NCBI GenBank assembly: GCA_959347345.1
Contig: OY365738.1
Location: forward strand, 1,512,501 to 1,576,500
Direction: 5' to 3'
Length of the DNA: 64,000 nucleotides
Source of the DNA: an uncultured Amylibacter sp.
Lineage (GTDB): Bacteria > Pseudomonadota > Alphaproteobacteria > Rhodobacterales > Rhodobacteraceae
Part shown: positions 25,241 to 33,336 of the stretch, piece by piece
Position numbering within the stretch: position 1 is the first letter of the stretch
How the letters are laid out: each line of letters begins with the position of its first letter
Notes under the pieces: model-generated
Databases searched by the model: none
Seen by the model: the letters and a program-made list of their open reading frames with translations, nothing else
Told to the model about the DNA's origin: nothing
Program-made: the position numbers and the translations under genes

Positions 25241-25263
25241 GGGCAGGCGTTAAAGCCTGCCCC
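25241..25263 (-). terminator. Stem-loop between aapJ and aapQ (attenuator or 3' stabiliser)
   Basis: A perfect 8-bp G/C stem (GGGCAGGC/GCCTGCCC, 6-nt loop) lies 15 bp after the aapJ stop. On the minus strand it has only a poor U-run, so it probably protects the aapJ message or causes partial termination, raising binding protein over permease (known pattern in ABC operons; inference here). Confidence 0.6.
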
Positions 25264-25277
25264 TATCATTTTTCAAC

Positions 25278-26297
25278 CTAGCGGAAAGGCGGAGCCCAAA
25301 TCAGGCCACCCTCTGTCCACTGCTTGTTCAAACCACGCTCCAGACCGATGGGAGTATCCTCACCGATTGTGCGGGCGAAAACTTCGCCGTAGTTACCAAC
25401 TTGCAAGATAACTTTGTGCGCCCAATCCGTAGATAGACCCAACATAGCACCCAAATCGCCTTCTGTTCCCAGCATACGATTGATTTCTGGATTTTCTGTT
25501 GGTGTCGCCGCCATTGTATTAACATTGGCAGAGGTAACCCCCAGCTCTTCAGCAGCGATCATCGCATTCAAAGACCAGCGCACAATGTCTGCCCATTGGT
25601 CGTCGCCATGACGAACAAGCGGGCTCAAAGGCTCTTTTGACGCAACTTCAGGCAACAAAACATGGTCTTGTGGTTCTGAAAAATTGGCACGTGTAGCAGC
25701 CAGACCTGAAAGATCCGTTGTGTATGTGTCACAAGCACCAGCCAAGTATTGCGCACGCGCTTCAGCATTGGTTTCAATGGGTACAGGCTCATAAGACATT
25801 TTGTTCTTACGGAAGAAATCCGCCAAGTTCAATTCTGTCGTTGTACCTGTTTGAATGCAAACAGTCGCGCCGTCCAAATCTTTGGCAGAAGTAATGCCCA
25901 GTGATTTTGGAACCATAAAGCCTTGACCGTCATAGTAATTCAGCCCGATAAAGGTGAATTTCAAATCCGTGTCGCGGGAATAAGTCCAGCTACTGTTACG
26001 TGAAAGCATGTCGATTTCGCCAGAGGCCAGCGCAGTAAAGCGTGTTTTCCCTGTCAAAGACGTGAATTTCACGGCCTCGGCATCGCCCAAAACAGCGGCG
26101 GCAACGGCGCGGCATACAGCCACGTCAAATCCGTCCCAGCGACCATTTGCGTCAGCAGCAGCAAACCCAACGAGACCCGTATTGACGCCACATTGGACAA
26201 AGCCTTTTGCTCTGACATCTTCAAGCGTACCAGCTCCTGCAACGCTGGCTGCAAAAGCTGCGGCCGTCATTGCACTGATAAAAGTTGTTTTTTTCAT
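25278..26297 (-). CDS. aapJ: General L-amino acid ABC transporter periplasmic binding protein
   Basis: A 339-aa family 3 solute-binding protein with a Sec signal peptide (MKKTTFISAMTAAAFAASVAGA, processed near residue 22). VRAKGFVQCGVNTGLVGFA, GFDVAVCRAVAAAVLGD and the FTALASGEIDMLSRNSSWT region are typical of AapJ/BztA. It captures amino acids and delivers them to AapQM. First gene of the operon, with a hairpin in its leader (26340-26362). GAGGAT before the ATG gives good initiation. Confidence 0.95.
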   Translation of the reverse strand: MKKTTFISAMTAAAFAASVAGAGTLEDVRAKGFVQCGVNTGLVGFAAADANGRWDGFDVAVCRAVAAAVLGDAEAVKFTSLTGKTRFTALASGEIDMLSRNSSWTYSRDTDLKFTFIGLNYYDGQGFMVPKSLGITSAKDLDGATVCIQTGTTTELNLADFFRKNKMSYEPVPIETNAEARAQYLAGACDTYTTDLSGLAATRANFSEPQDHVLLPEVASKEPLSPLVRHGDDQWADIVRWSLNAMIAAEELGVTSANVNTMAATPTENPEINRMLGTEGDLGAMLGLSTDWAHKVILQVGNYGEVFARTIGEDTPIGLERGLNKQWTEGGLIWAPPFR

Positions 26298-26339
26298 TTT
26301 AAATCCTCATAGATTGTTTTTCCCCAAAGGGATGGTTAA

Positions 26340-26362
26340 ACCCAATCCAAGACGGACTGGGT
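26340..26362 (-). promoter_or_regulatory. Stem-loop in the aapJ leader
   Basis: A 9-bp stem (ACCCAGTCC/GGATTGGGT, one G-U, 5-nt loop) 43 bp upstream of aapJ. The -10 and -35 elements are not clear in the adjacent AT-rich sequence. It may stabilise the message or be a regulatory site; no riboswitch family is recognised. Confidence 0.4.
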
Positions 26363-26615
26363 CATGTATTTGATAACTACGTTAAGAAAATCTCTCCTTG
26401 CCATAGCGTTGCCAAAGACCATGCCCTAGTTTTATGGATAAAATCAAGGGTAGTTTTTGATTTTTATGAAAAAATTTGTTAATTGGTTGAAAACAAACGA
26501 TATTTGTGGAGGGGTTTTGCTGTTTTTTGGGGATTCTGGCGGGGAATTGGCGGGGAATTGATGGATTTTTCGGGCAAATAGGGATAATTTTATTCAAAAA
26601 GCGAATCAATAACCG

Positions 26616-26650
26616 TTAGTTGTTAGTTATTAGTTGTTAGTTATTAGTGA
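26616..26650. repeat. Heptanucleotide array 8, left flank of element E2
   Basis: Five tandem 7-mers: TTAGTTG, TTAGTTA, TTAGTTG, TTAGTTA, TTAGTGA. It runs directly into GTCTGCCC, the start of element E2, exactly as array 10 runs into E3. The bases between 26363 and 26615 show no gene and no clear signal. Confidence 0.9.
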
Positions 26651-27003
26651 GTCTGCCCACAAGGGCAGTTGAACCTGCCCGAAAATAAAAACAATGTCTT
26701 CGTCATTTCCCATAGGGCAGTTGAACCTGCCCGAAAATAAAAACAATGATGCCGACCAGCCCCAAGCGAGGGCGTGGTCTTTTGCGCGTAGTCTCTTACG
26801 CTCTTTGAGCGTAAGCAGACGTGGCGCAAAAGCCCTTGGGTTTCAAGACGATAGATATTTCTTAAATTTATTTAGACTATATACAAGACGCTGAACCAAA
26901 CCCCAGCCAAAAAATAGCCCGTCCAGCTCTCCGCAGGAGGGGTGGGCGGGCGGGCGACATTTCGAAGAAATGGCGCAAACAAAAAACCTCTGCCCTTAAC
27001 TTC
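26651..27003. repeat. Structured intergenic repeat element E2 with two 34-bp modules
   Basis: Positions 26751-26930 are close to 33374-33557 (element E3). The core is a long imperfect hairpin at 26779-26832: outer stem CTTTTGCGC/GCGCAAAAG, GTCT/AGAC, apical stem CTTACGCTC/GAGCGTAAG. Before the core, a 34-bp unit occurs twice (26663-26696 and 26715-26748), each with a GGGCAG/CTGCCC stem and an A-rich tail; in E3 these two places are occupied by short native hairpins instead. It is bracketed by heptad arrays 8 and 9. No convincing gene lies in 26298-27058; a short open frame shared with E3 is explained by the shared DNA. Confidence 0.8.
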
Positions 27004-27062
27004 TAATAACCAACCTCCAATCCCTAATAACCAATCACTAATAACTAACAACTAACAACTAA
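27004..27062. repeat. Heptanucleotide array 9, contains the ATP12 stop codon
   Basis: About eight 7-mers with drift: TAATAAC, CAACCTC, CAATCCC, TAATAAC, CAATCAC, TAATAAC, TAACAAC twice. The ATP12-family stop (TAG, 27059-27061 on the minus strand) is at its end. Confidence 0.88.
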
Positions 27063-27808
27063 AGACTCGCTTCACAATAAAAATCATACGCTCCGCAAAA
27101 CGCGCGATAGCGTAAATCACTAACCCGAACCGCCTCTTCATCCGCACCCCAGAGCTCCGCCTGCCAGACCTCATCTATCCTTGCCGCGTGCCACGCTTGG
27201 GCGACATCAATCTGCCGCTCTATTAACGCCAACGCTAATATCAAAGAGCCACTAATGGTAATCAAATCGTGCATCCCAGCCAATTGAAAATCATTTAACT
27301 TGCACAGTTCCGCCCGCAATCGCGCAACCCCCGCCTCTGGCTGGTCAATGAACATAACACCTTGGGTCGTTTGAAACTCCGTATCAAACCGCGCCCCTGC
27401 CCAGCGCAAAATCGGATCCCAGGCGAGGGCTTGGCGGTCAATCAACGCTTTGGGCGAAGTCGCCCGATAATACAGCAAATCGGCACGTCCATAATCACCC
27501 AACATAGCGCGAACCTCGTCCCGATTAAACGCAATCCCATCAATCGCGGAATTGGCAGAACGCGTGGCGGGCATAGTCTCAGGGGCTATATCTTGGGCTT
27601 GGGCGTTCCACTCAGCACAGATTTTCACCGCCAATCCACGGGTTGGCACGATAAACGCATGCCCCGCAGGGGTGGTCAAACCATAGGAATCCAGCGAAAT
27701 GCGGAAGCCCTTAGAATTTTTGGCAGCCACCTCATCAAAACATGCGTTTTGCCAAAACCGTTTTTTCAAACTTTTTATGCTTTTTATATTTTTCACAGGC
27801 GGAGTCAT
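27059..27808 (-). CDS. ATP12-family F1-ATPase assembly chaperone
   Basis: A 249-aa protein related to mitochondrial ATP12: RFWQNACF near the N-terminus, GFRISLDSYGLTTPAGHAFIVPT, then DLLYYRA and LAWDPILRWAGARFDTEF, with a C-terminal helical part (ALIERQIDVAQAWHAARIDE). It binds the F1 alpha subunit during ATP synthase assembly (known for the family). A TTG-type upstream frame exists, but AGGGTAAGG precedes the ATG at 27808, 4 bp after the rluC-like stop, so I start there. Last gene of the rarA-crcB-rluC-atp12 run. The stop is supplied by heptad array 9. Confidence 0.9.
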   Translation of the reverse strand: MTPPVKNIKSIKSLKKRFWQNACFDEVAAKNSKGFRISLDSYGLTTPAGHAFIVPTRGLAVKICAEWNAQAQDIAPETMPATRSANSAIDGIAFNRDEVRAMLGDYGRADLLYYRATSPKALIDRQALAWDPILRWAGARFDTEFQTTQGVMFIDQPEAGVARLRAELCKLNDFQLAGMHDLITISGSLILALALIERQIDVAQAWHAARIDEVWQAELWGADEEAVRVSDLRYRAFCGAYDFYCEASL

Positions 27809-27812
27809 AACC

Positions 27813-28913
27813 TTACCCTTCATCAAAAGGATCGCTGACATCCGTATCATCTGGCCAATCCAATAACGCCCAAGTCCGCGCCATATGCTCTGGCAAGGGC
27901 GCGATAAATTCCAGCTTCTTTTGCGTCATAGGATGGCGCAACATTAACACACGGGCGTGTAGATGCAATTTTTCATCCACCCCAGCAATGCTTGGCGCAG
28001 CACGCTCGCCTGGTCGTGCCAAACCAACATCACCGCTTTTCACCACCGCCCCGTATTTCCTATCGCCCAAAATGGGACTCCCCACTTCGGCAATATGGGC
28101 GCGGAGCTGATGTCGCCGCCCGGTTATCGGCATCATCGCCAGCCATGATAGGCGTTTGCCAGCCGTCTCCACCATCATATAATCGGTAATCGCGGGCTGA
28201 GCATCCTTATCGTGTTTCGCCACATCGGGCAAAACACAGCGCATTTTTTCATTATCGGTATCTTTGCCAATGGATTTTATCAAAGCATAGAGAATCCGCC
28301 CGGCACGGGGATTTGGACAGCCCGCAACCACAGCCCAATAGACTTTACGAACCTCCCGCCCAGCAAACGCCCGTGCCAATCGCGCCGCTGCCATACGGCT
28401 CCGCGCCATGACCATAACCCCCGAAGTATCCTTATCCAAACGATGCACCAATCGCGGTTTTATATCGCTTTCAAACATCAGTGCAGAGGACAATCCATCA
28501 AGGTGGCGGGTTTGTTTAGACCCCCCCTGCACGGGCAAGCCTGCGGGTTTGTTAATCACCAAAATATCGTCATCTTTATACAGGACACAGGCGCGGATTT
28601 CATCAATATCGCTTTGTTTTAACGGGCGAGTGCGTGGCACATGCGGGTCATAATCAAAGACCGCGTCTTTTGATGGGATGGGGGGGACGCGAATCATCTG
28701 TCCCTCTATCAGGCGTGTTGCCGATTTCACCCGCTCGCCATCCGCTCGGAGTTGCCCCTTTCGGCACATCTTTTCAATCTGCCCTTGGGTGAGCTGGGGA
28801 AACACCCGCCGCAACCAGCGATCAAGCCGTTGTTCGGCATCGTCTGGTTTGACCTCTATCATCTGCACACCGATTTTTATCGGTGGGTCTGTTGGGGTAT
28901 CTGTTGGTAACAT
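27813..28913 (-). CDS. RluC/RluD-family 23S rRNA pseudouridine synthase
   Basis: A 366-aa RluA-superfamily enzyme. Residues 20-80 are an S4 RNA-binding domain (EQRLDRWLRRVFPQLTQGQIEKM). The catalytic motif is HRLDKDTSGVMV, whose Asp attacks the uridine; PITGRRHQLRAHIAEVGSPILGD is the late conserved motif. Probable target is 23S rRNA uridines (RluC: 955, 2504, 2580), but RluD cannot be excluded from sequence alone. It lies 12 bp after crcB and 4 bp before the ATP12 gene. Confidence 0.9.
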   Translation of the reverse strand: MLPTDTPTDPPIKIGVQMIEVKPDDAEQRLDRWLRRVFPQLTQGQIEKMCRKGQLRADGERVKSATRLIEGQMIRVPPIPSKDAVFDYDPHVPRTRPLKQSDIDEIRACVLYKDDDILVINKPAGLPVQGGSKQTRHLDGLSSALMFESDIKPRLVHRLDKDTSGVMVMARSRMAAARLARAFAGREVRKVYWAVVAGCPNPRAGRILYALIKSIGKDTDNEKMRCVLPDVAKHDKDAQPAITDYMMVETAGKRLSWLAMMPITGRRHQLRAHIAEVGSPILGDRKYGAVVKSGDVGLARPGERAAPSIAGVDEKLHLHARVLMLRHPMTQKKLEFIAPLPEHMARTWALLDWPDDTDVSDPFDEG

Positions 28914-28925
28914 TTTATTTCTTTC

Positions 28926-29279
28926 TTACGTATTTAACGCACGAGTCATAATAACAGCCAAAAATATGGCCAGCAGGGAACACAGCACCGATACGGCAAT
29001 ATAGCCCGCACCCGCACCCCACCGCCCCGATTCAAACAAACGCAGGGCATCCAGCGAAAACGCGCTAAAGGTGGTGAAACCGCCCAAAACACCAGTGATT
29101 AAAAAGGCGGAGGCTCGGTCAAACCCCTTTTGCGCCAGCATCACCCAAACCACCCCAATTAAAAACGAGCCGATAACATTAACCGCCAAGGTAGCCAAGG
29201 GTGTTGCCACAAGCACCCCGACTCCATAACGCAAAATCGCACCAATCGCCCCGCCAAGCCCGACAAAAATAACAATCAT
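28926..29279 (-). CDS. crcB: Fluoride exporter CrcB/Fluc
   Basis: A 117-aa membrane protein with four hydrophobic helices, the GGAIGAILRYGV start, NVIGSFLIG in helix 2 and GGFTTFSAFSLD in helix 3, where the break with Thr/Phe residues lines the pore. Works as a dual-topology dimer. No fluoride riboswitch is evident because it is 3 bp after rarA in the same operon. Length is normal. Confidence 0.93.
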   Translation of the reverse strand: MIVIFVGLGGAIGAILRYGVGVLVATPLATLAVNVIGSFLIGVVWVMLAQKGFDRASAFLITGVLGGFTTFSAFSLDALRLFESGRWGAGAGYIAVSVLCSLLAIFLAVIMTRALNT

Positions 29280-29282
29280 CGC

Positions 29283-30656
29283 CTAATCCTTTTTATCTTT
29301 ATCTTTGCCATTATTTTTACCTCTGGCAACACGCAGTTTGGCAAAATAATCAATACGTTTTTTCATCTCGCGTTCCTCGCCCCGCTCAACGGGCAGGTAA
29401 TAAATCCCCCGCGCCATTCCGTCAGGGAAATAATTCTGCCCCGAAAACCCATCAGGCGAATCATGGTCGTATTGATAGCCCGCACCATAGCCCTGTTCCT
29501 TCATCAGCTTTGTCACACCCTGCCTGATATGTTTCGGCGGGGGGTGCGATCCCGTCTTTTTCGCATCCCGAACCGCCTCTTTATACGCGGCATAAGAGGC
29601 ATTTGATTTCGGCGCGAGCGACATGTAAATCACCGCCTGTGCCAGTGCCAATTCGCCCTCTGGACTGCCAAGCCGTTCATAAGTCTGCCACGCCGCCAGA
29701 CAAATATCTTGGGCGCGGGTATCCGCCAAGCCAATATCCTCCACCGCCATGCGGGTGATTCGCCGCGCCAAATAACGCGGGTCTTCGCCACCATTTAACA
29801 TCCGCACAAACCAGTAAAGCGCGGCATCTGGGTCTGAACCCCGTACCGATTTGTGCAGGGCGGAGATAAGATTAAAATGCTCCTCCCCGCTTTTGTCATA
29901 AAGCGGGGCGCGTTGCATCAGGCGTTTGCCCAGCTCTTCTTGGGTGAGTTTTGTTTTCTTACCCGCCTCGGCCCAGCCGAAACATTGCTCTGCCAGATTT
30001 AACAACGCCCGCCCATCGCCATCGGCCATTTCCAATAGGGCTTCGCGTGCGGGGGCATCCAGCGGTAGGGCAAAGCCCTGTGCCTGTTCGGCACGTTGGG
30101 CTATCAATTCCAAATCCGCCAGGGATAGCCGTTCCAAAACCATCACTTGGGTGCGCGATAAGAGCGCAGAATTCAATTCAAAAGACGGGTTTTCCGTGGT
30201 CGCACCGACCAGAATAATCGTGCCGTCTTCGACATAGGGGAGGAAACTGTCCTGCTGGGCTTTGTTAAAACGGTGGATTTCATCGACAAATAACAGGGTT
30301 TTCGTGCCGTTTTGCTGGCGCAACCGCGCCGCGTCAAAGACTTTTTTCAAATCGGCAACGCCAGAAAAAACCGCGCTGATTTGCGTGAAAGTACCGTCAA
30401 TTTGATCCGCCAATAACCGTGCCAAGGTGGTTTTGCCAACCCCTGGGGGACCCCAGAAAATTAGCGAGGTCAAGGCGTTCGCCTGTAACATACTGCGCAG
30501 GGCACCGCCTTCGCCCAATAATTTCTTCTGCCCGATGACTTGGTCAATATGGATGGGGCGAATCCTATCGGCCAAGGGGGCAATGCCCGCATTGGGTTGC
30601 TTATCGCCAATTTTATTTGTGGCAGGTTGGAACAGGTCGGAGGCAGATTTTGACAT
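29283..30656 (-). CDS. rarA: Replication-associated recombination protein RarA (MgsA)
   Basis: A 457-aa AAA+ ATPase of the clamp-loader group. Walker A is GPPGVGKTT, Walker B TLLFVDEIHRF, sensor 1 VGATTENPSFELNSALLSR, and the C-terminal tetramerisation part includes DPDAALYWFVRMLNGGEDP and DHDSPDGFSGQNYFPDGM. It acts at stalled replication forks. The open frame extends six codons to a TTG; I use the ATG at 30656, although no good Shine-Dalgarno is seen for either. First gene after the ribosomal terminator, followed by crcB. Confidence 0.93.
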   Translation of the reverse strand: MSKSASDLFQPATNKIGDKQPNAGIAPLADRIRPIHIDQVIGQKKLLGEGGALRSMLQANALTSLIFWGPPGVGKTTLARLLADQIDGTFTQISAVFSGVADLKKVFDAARLRQQNGTKTLLFVDEIHRFNKAQQDSFLPYVEDGTIILVGATTENPSFELNSALLSRTQVMVLERLSLADLELIAQRAEQAQGFALPLDAPAREALLEMADGDGRALLNLAEQCFGWAEAGKKTKLTQEELGKRLMQRAPLYDKSGEEHFNLISALHKSVRGSDPDAALYWFVRMLNGGEDPRYLARRITRMAVEDIGLADTRAQDICLAAWQTYERLGSPEGELALAQAVIYMSLAPKSNASYAAYKEAVRDAKKTGSHPPPKHIRQGVTKLMKEQGYGAGYQYDHDSPDGFSGQNYFPDGMARGIYYLPVERGEEREMKKRIDYFAKLRVARGKNNGKDKDKKD

Positions 30657-30720
30657 GGGGAGATAATCGCACAAAAGATGCGATTTTGCAAAGGGTTTTT
30701 AAGATTCGGTTTAGAACCCT

Positions 30721-30759
30721 AAAAACAGATAAGGCGCGAGGTTGCCCCCACGCCTTTAT
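30721..30759 (-). terminator. Terminator after rplQ
   Basis: Minus-strand hairpin ATAAAGGCG...CGCCTTAT with an inner GGGG/CCTC pairing, followed by CTGTTTTT. It ends the rpsM-rpsK-rpoA-rplQ transcript before rarA. Confidence 0.8.
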
Positions 30760-30791
30760 CCAAATTTTTTATCGTAAAGTCGCGTAAAGAC

Positions 30792-31214
30792 CTAGTCCTC
30801 TGCCGCCTCAGCCTCAGCCAGCACGCGTTCTTTATCCGCCTTGCCCTTAGCCATATCATCGCGATCAACCAGCTCAATAATCGCCATCGGCGCCATATCA
30901 CCATAGCGAAATCCAGCCTTTAACACACGGGTATAACCCCCTTTGCGAGCCTGATAACGTGGCCCCAAAACCTCAAACAACTTACCCACAAGGATGGGTT
31001 GTTTCAGCTTGGCGGCGGCTTGGCGACGGGCGTGTAAATCGCCCCGCTTGCCCAGCGTAATCAGCTTTTCAATCACCGCACGGAGTTCTTTCGCCTTCGG
31101 CAGAGTGGTTTTGATTTGTTCGTGCTCTATTAAAGAGCCAGCCATATTGGCAAACAGAGCTTTACGATGCTCGTGTGTGCGATTTAATCGGCGGTATCCT
31201 CTTTTGTGGCGCAT
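30792..31214 (-). CDS. rplQ: 50S ribosomal protein L17 (bL17)
   Basis: A 140-aa protein with [20 protein letters not shown] at the start and [19 protein letters not shown], as in all bL17. It sits near the tunnel exit of the large subunit. The C-terminal tail is an acidic alanine-rich extension of about 20 residues ([16 protein letters not shown]). Last gene of the alpha operon, 13 bp after rpoA. Confidence 0.98.
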   Translation of the reverse strand: MRHKRGYRRLNRTHEHRKALFANMAGSLIEHEQIKTTLPKAKELRAVIEKLITLGKRGDLHARRQAAAKLKQPILVGKLFEVLGPRYQARKGGYTRVLKAGFRYGDMAPMAIIELVDRDDMAKGKADKERVLAEAEAAED

Positions 31215-31227
31215 TGCTCTTCCTTTC

Positions 31228-32244
31228 TTACAGTTGGTCTTCGTATTTTTTTGCCAGCTCGCCGATGTTATCGGGTGGCCAATCCATAATATCCATACCC
31301 AGATGGAGCGACATGCCAGTCAAAACCTCTTTGATTTCATTCAAAGACTTACGCCCAAAATTGGGGGTGCGGAGCATTTCTGCCTCAGTCTTTTGAATCA
31401 AATCGCCGATATAAACGATATTATCGTTCTTCAGGCAATTGGCAGCACGGACGGATAATTCCAGCTCATCCACCTTTTTCAACAATACGGGGTCAAAATG
31501 CAATTCATCCTCATCACTGTCGCGTTTGTCGCTTTGCGGGTCTTCAAAATTAATAAAGATACGCAATTGGTCTTGCAAAATCCGTGCGGCATAGGCAAGG
31601 GCATCGTCAGGCATGATAGAGCCGTCCGTTTCCAGCTTTAACGTCAAGCGGTCATAATCCAAAACTTGCCCTTCGCGGGTCGGTTGAACATCGTAAGACA
31701 CCCGCACCACAGGGGAAAACAAAGCATCAATGGGAATCATGCCGATTGGCGCGTCTTCCATACGACCCCTATCCCCAGGGACATAGCCTTTGCCCGTTTC
31801 CACGGTCAGTTCCATATACAGATTCGCGTTATCGTCCAAGTGACAAATCACATGGTCTTTGTTCAAAATCTCTATATCCGCCGTTTCAGATATATCACCC
31901 GCGGTAACGACACAAGGGCCAGTCGCCGCGATAGCAACACGTTTCGCCCCTTCGGCATGCATTGAAATAGCAACACCTTTCAGGTTCAAAACAATATCGG
32001 TTACATCCTCCCGCACACCAGCGATGGAGGAAAACTCGTGCAATACATTATCAATCTTTGCCGAGGTAATCGCCGCCCCTTGAAGGGACGATAACAACAC
32101 ACGACGCAGGGCATTACCAAGCGTCAAACCAAAACCGCGTTCCAAAGGTTCGGCAACAACAGTTGCTTGATTCTTGGAATTTTCGTTTGGTTGGATAACC
32201 ATTTTTTCTGGGCGAATTAATTCTTGCCAATTTTTCTGGATCAT
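31228..32244 (-). CDS. rpoA: RNA polymerase subunit alpha
   Basis: A 338-aa protein. The N-terminal assembly domain contains [21 protein letters not shown] and the C-terminal domain the DNA/activator-binding helices ([36 protein letters not shown]). Start [10 protein letters not shown] is the alphaproteobacterial type. It dimerises to nucleate polymerase assembly and contacts UP elements. Between rpsK and rplQ as usual. Confidence 0.98.
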   Translation of the reverse strand: MIQKNWQELIRPEKMVIQPNENSKNQATVVAEPLERGFGLTLGNALRRVLLSSLQGAAITSAKIDNVLHEFSSIAGVREDVTDIVLNLKGVAISMHAEGAKRVAIAATGPCVVTAGDISETADIEILNKDHVICHLDDNANLYMELTVETGKGYVPGDRGRMEDAPIGMIPIDALFSPVVRVSYDVQPTREGQVLDYDRLTLKLETDGSIMPDDALAYAARILQDQLRIFINFEDPQSDKRDSDEDELHFDPVLLKKVDELELSVRAANCLKNDNIVYIGDLIQKTEAEMLRTPNFGRKSLNEIKEVLTGMSLHLGMDIMDWPPDNIGELAKKYEDQL

Positions 32245-32311
32245 TTATGCCTCCATTCTTGTCTTTTCGGCTGTCCAGACCAAAAAAACGCTCGAGGTTA
32301 CTTTAAAATAC

Positions 32312-32698
32312 CTAAACGCGACGGCGTTTAGGTGGGCGACATCCATTATGCGCCATTGGTGTCACATCACGGATAGCCGTGACATTCAAACCAATAGCTG
32401 CCAGCGCACGAAGGGCTGATTCACGACCAGACCCCGCACCCTGTACCTGCACTTCAAGGGTTTGCATTCCGTGCTCTTGTGCCTTACGCCCCGCATCCTC
32501 TGCTGCCATTTGGGCGGCATAGGGTGTGGATTTACGAGAGCCTTTAAAGCCCATCGTGCCAGCAGAAGACCACGCAATTGCGTTGCCTTGCGAATCTGAA
32601 ATCAGAATTTTTGTATTGTTAAAAGAAGAATTCACATGGGCAATCCCAGATGTGATGTTCTTACGCTCTTTGCGTTTGATACGTGGTGCGTTTGCCAT
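32312..32698 (-). CDS. rpsK: 30S ribosomal protein S11 (uS11)
   Basis: A 128-aa protein: [20 protein letters not shown], the [20 protein letters not shown] segment and the basic end [11 protein letters not shown] are diagnostic. Platform protein of the small subunit, bound to the 16S 690/720 loops. It follows rpsM by 9 bp and precedes rpoA by 67 bp. Confidence 0.98.
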   Translation of the reverse strand: MANAPRIKRKERKNITSGIAHVNSSFNNTKILISDSQGNAIAWSSAGTMGFKGSRKSTPYAAQMAAEDAGRKAQEHGMQTLEVQVQGAGSGRESALRALAAIGLNVTAIRDVTPMAHNGCRPPKRRRV

Positions 32699-32707
32699 TG
32701 TTATCCC

Positions 32708-33076
32708 TTACTTCTTCTTACCAGCGATTGCTTTGGCTGGGCCTTTGCGTGTGCGCGCATTGGTATGGGTGCGTTGTCCGCGAACTGGCAAACCGCGCCG
32801 ATGACGCAAGCCGCGATAGCAACCCAAATCCATCAAGCGTTTGACGTTAATGGTGTTGGTACGGCGCAAATCACCCTCAACCGAATAGCTGGCATCAATC
32901 GCTTCACGCACGGATAGGATTTCTGTGTCAGACAGCTCATTCAAGCGCCGTGTCACGTCAATACCCGCGGTTTTACAAATGGTTTCTGCCGATGTGCGAC
33001 CAATACCAGTGATATAGGTCAGGGCAATCGGTACCCTTTTATGTGATGGCAAATTAACGCCGGCAATCCGTGCCAA
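32708..33076 (-). CDS. rpsM: 30S ribosomal protein S13 (uS13), TTG start
   Basis: A 122-aa protein. [21 protein letters not shown] at the start, [24 protein letters not shown] near the end and a basic C-terminal tail are conserved. It forms the head intersubunit bridges and contacts P-site tRNA. The only start giving the family N-terminus is a TTG at 33074-33076, with AAGGAT about 7 nt upstream. It is normally downstream of adk; here a two-gene insertion and about 570 bp separate them and a new promoter (33221-33249) drives it. Confidence 0.96.
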   Translation of the reverse strand: MARIAGVNLPSHKRVPIALTYITGIGRTSAETICKTAGIDVTRRLNELSDTEILSVREAIDASYSVEGDLRRTNTINVKRLMDLGCYRGLRHRRGLPVRGQRTHTNARTRKGPAKAIAGKKK

Positions 33077-33096
33077 AGTCTTATCCTTATCGTTGC

Positions 33097-33116
33097 GGTT
33101 CCGTATCTCCGGAACC
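33097..33116 (-). promoter_or_regulatory. Leader hairpin upstream of rpsM
   Basis: A perfect 7-bp stem GGTTCCG/CGGAACC with a 6-nt loop, 21 nt before the TTG start. It could be a translational-feedback site for an alpha-operon ribosomal protein (as S4 does in E. coli, by a different structure) or simply control access to the TTG. Inference only. Confidence 0.5.
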
Positions 33117-33220
33117 TGTTTTCACAACAAAGCCGTGTTTTTTGGCACGACCATTAAAAAAGAGACGGATTTTGCGAATCACTTGTGTGATAAAGTGGCA
33201 AAAATGTCTCCAAAAAACGG

Positions 33221-33249
33221 GTTATAGAGCGGATTTTGGCAAATTGCAA
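33221..33249 (-). promoter_or_regulatory. Promoter of the rpsM-rpsK-rpoA-rplQ unit
   Basis: Minus strand TTGCAA (33244-33249), 17-bp spacer, TATAAC (33221-33226), with a C/G-rich discriminator (CCCG) after the -10. Same -35 and spacer as the rplJ and rpsL promoters. Leader to the rpsM start is about 135 nt. Confidence 0.78.
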
Positions 33250-33308
33250 GGGGATTTTTGGGGAAATATGGGTATTTATGAGTTTTTTGTTAATATTGGG
33301 GATTTTTT

Positions 33309-33336
33309 TTAGTTATTAGTTGTTAGTTATTAGTGA
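33309..33336. repeat. Heptanucleotide array 10, left flank of element E3
   Basis: TTAGTTA, TTAGTTG, TTAGTTA, TTAGTGA, joined directly to GTCTGCCC of element E3, the same junction as at 26644-26658. Confidence 0.9.

Noticed and set aside
33087..33182. A 31-codon open frame in the rpsM leader starting at GTG, basic, MIRKIRLFFNGRAKKHGFVV at its start
   Set aside because: It has no Shine-Dalgarno, overlaps the leader hairpin and matches no ribosomal protein I know (it is not bL36). Kept only as a remote leader-peptide candidate.
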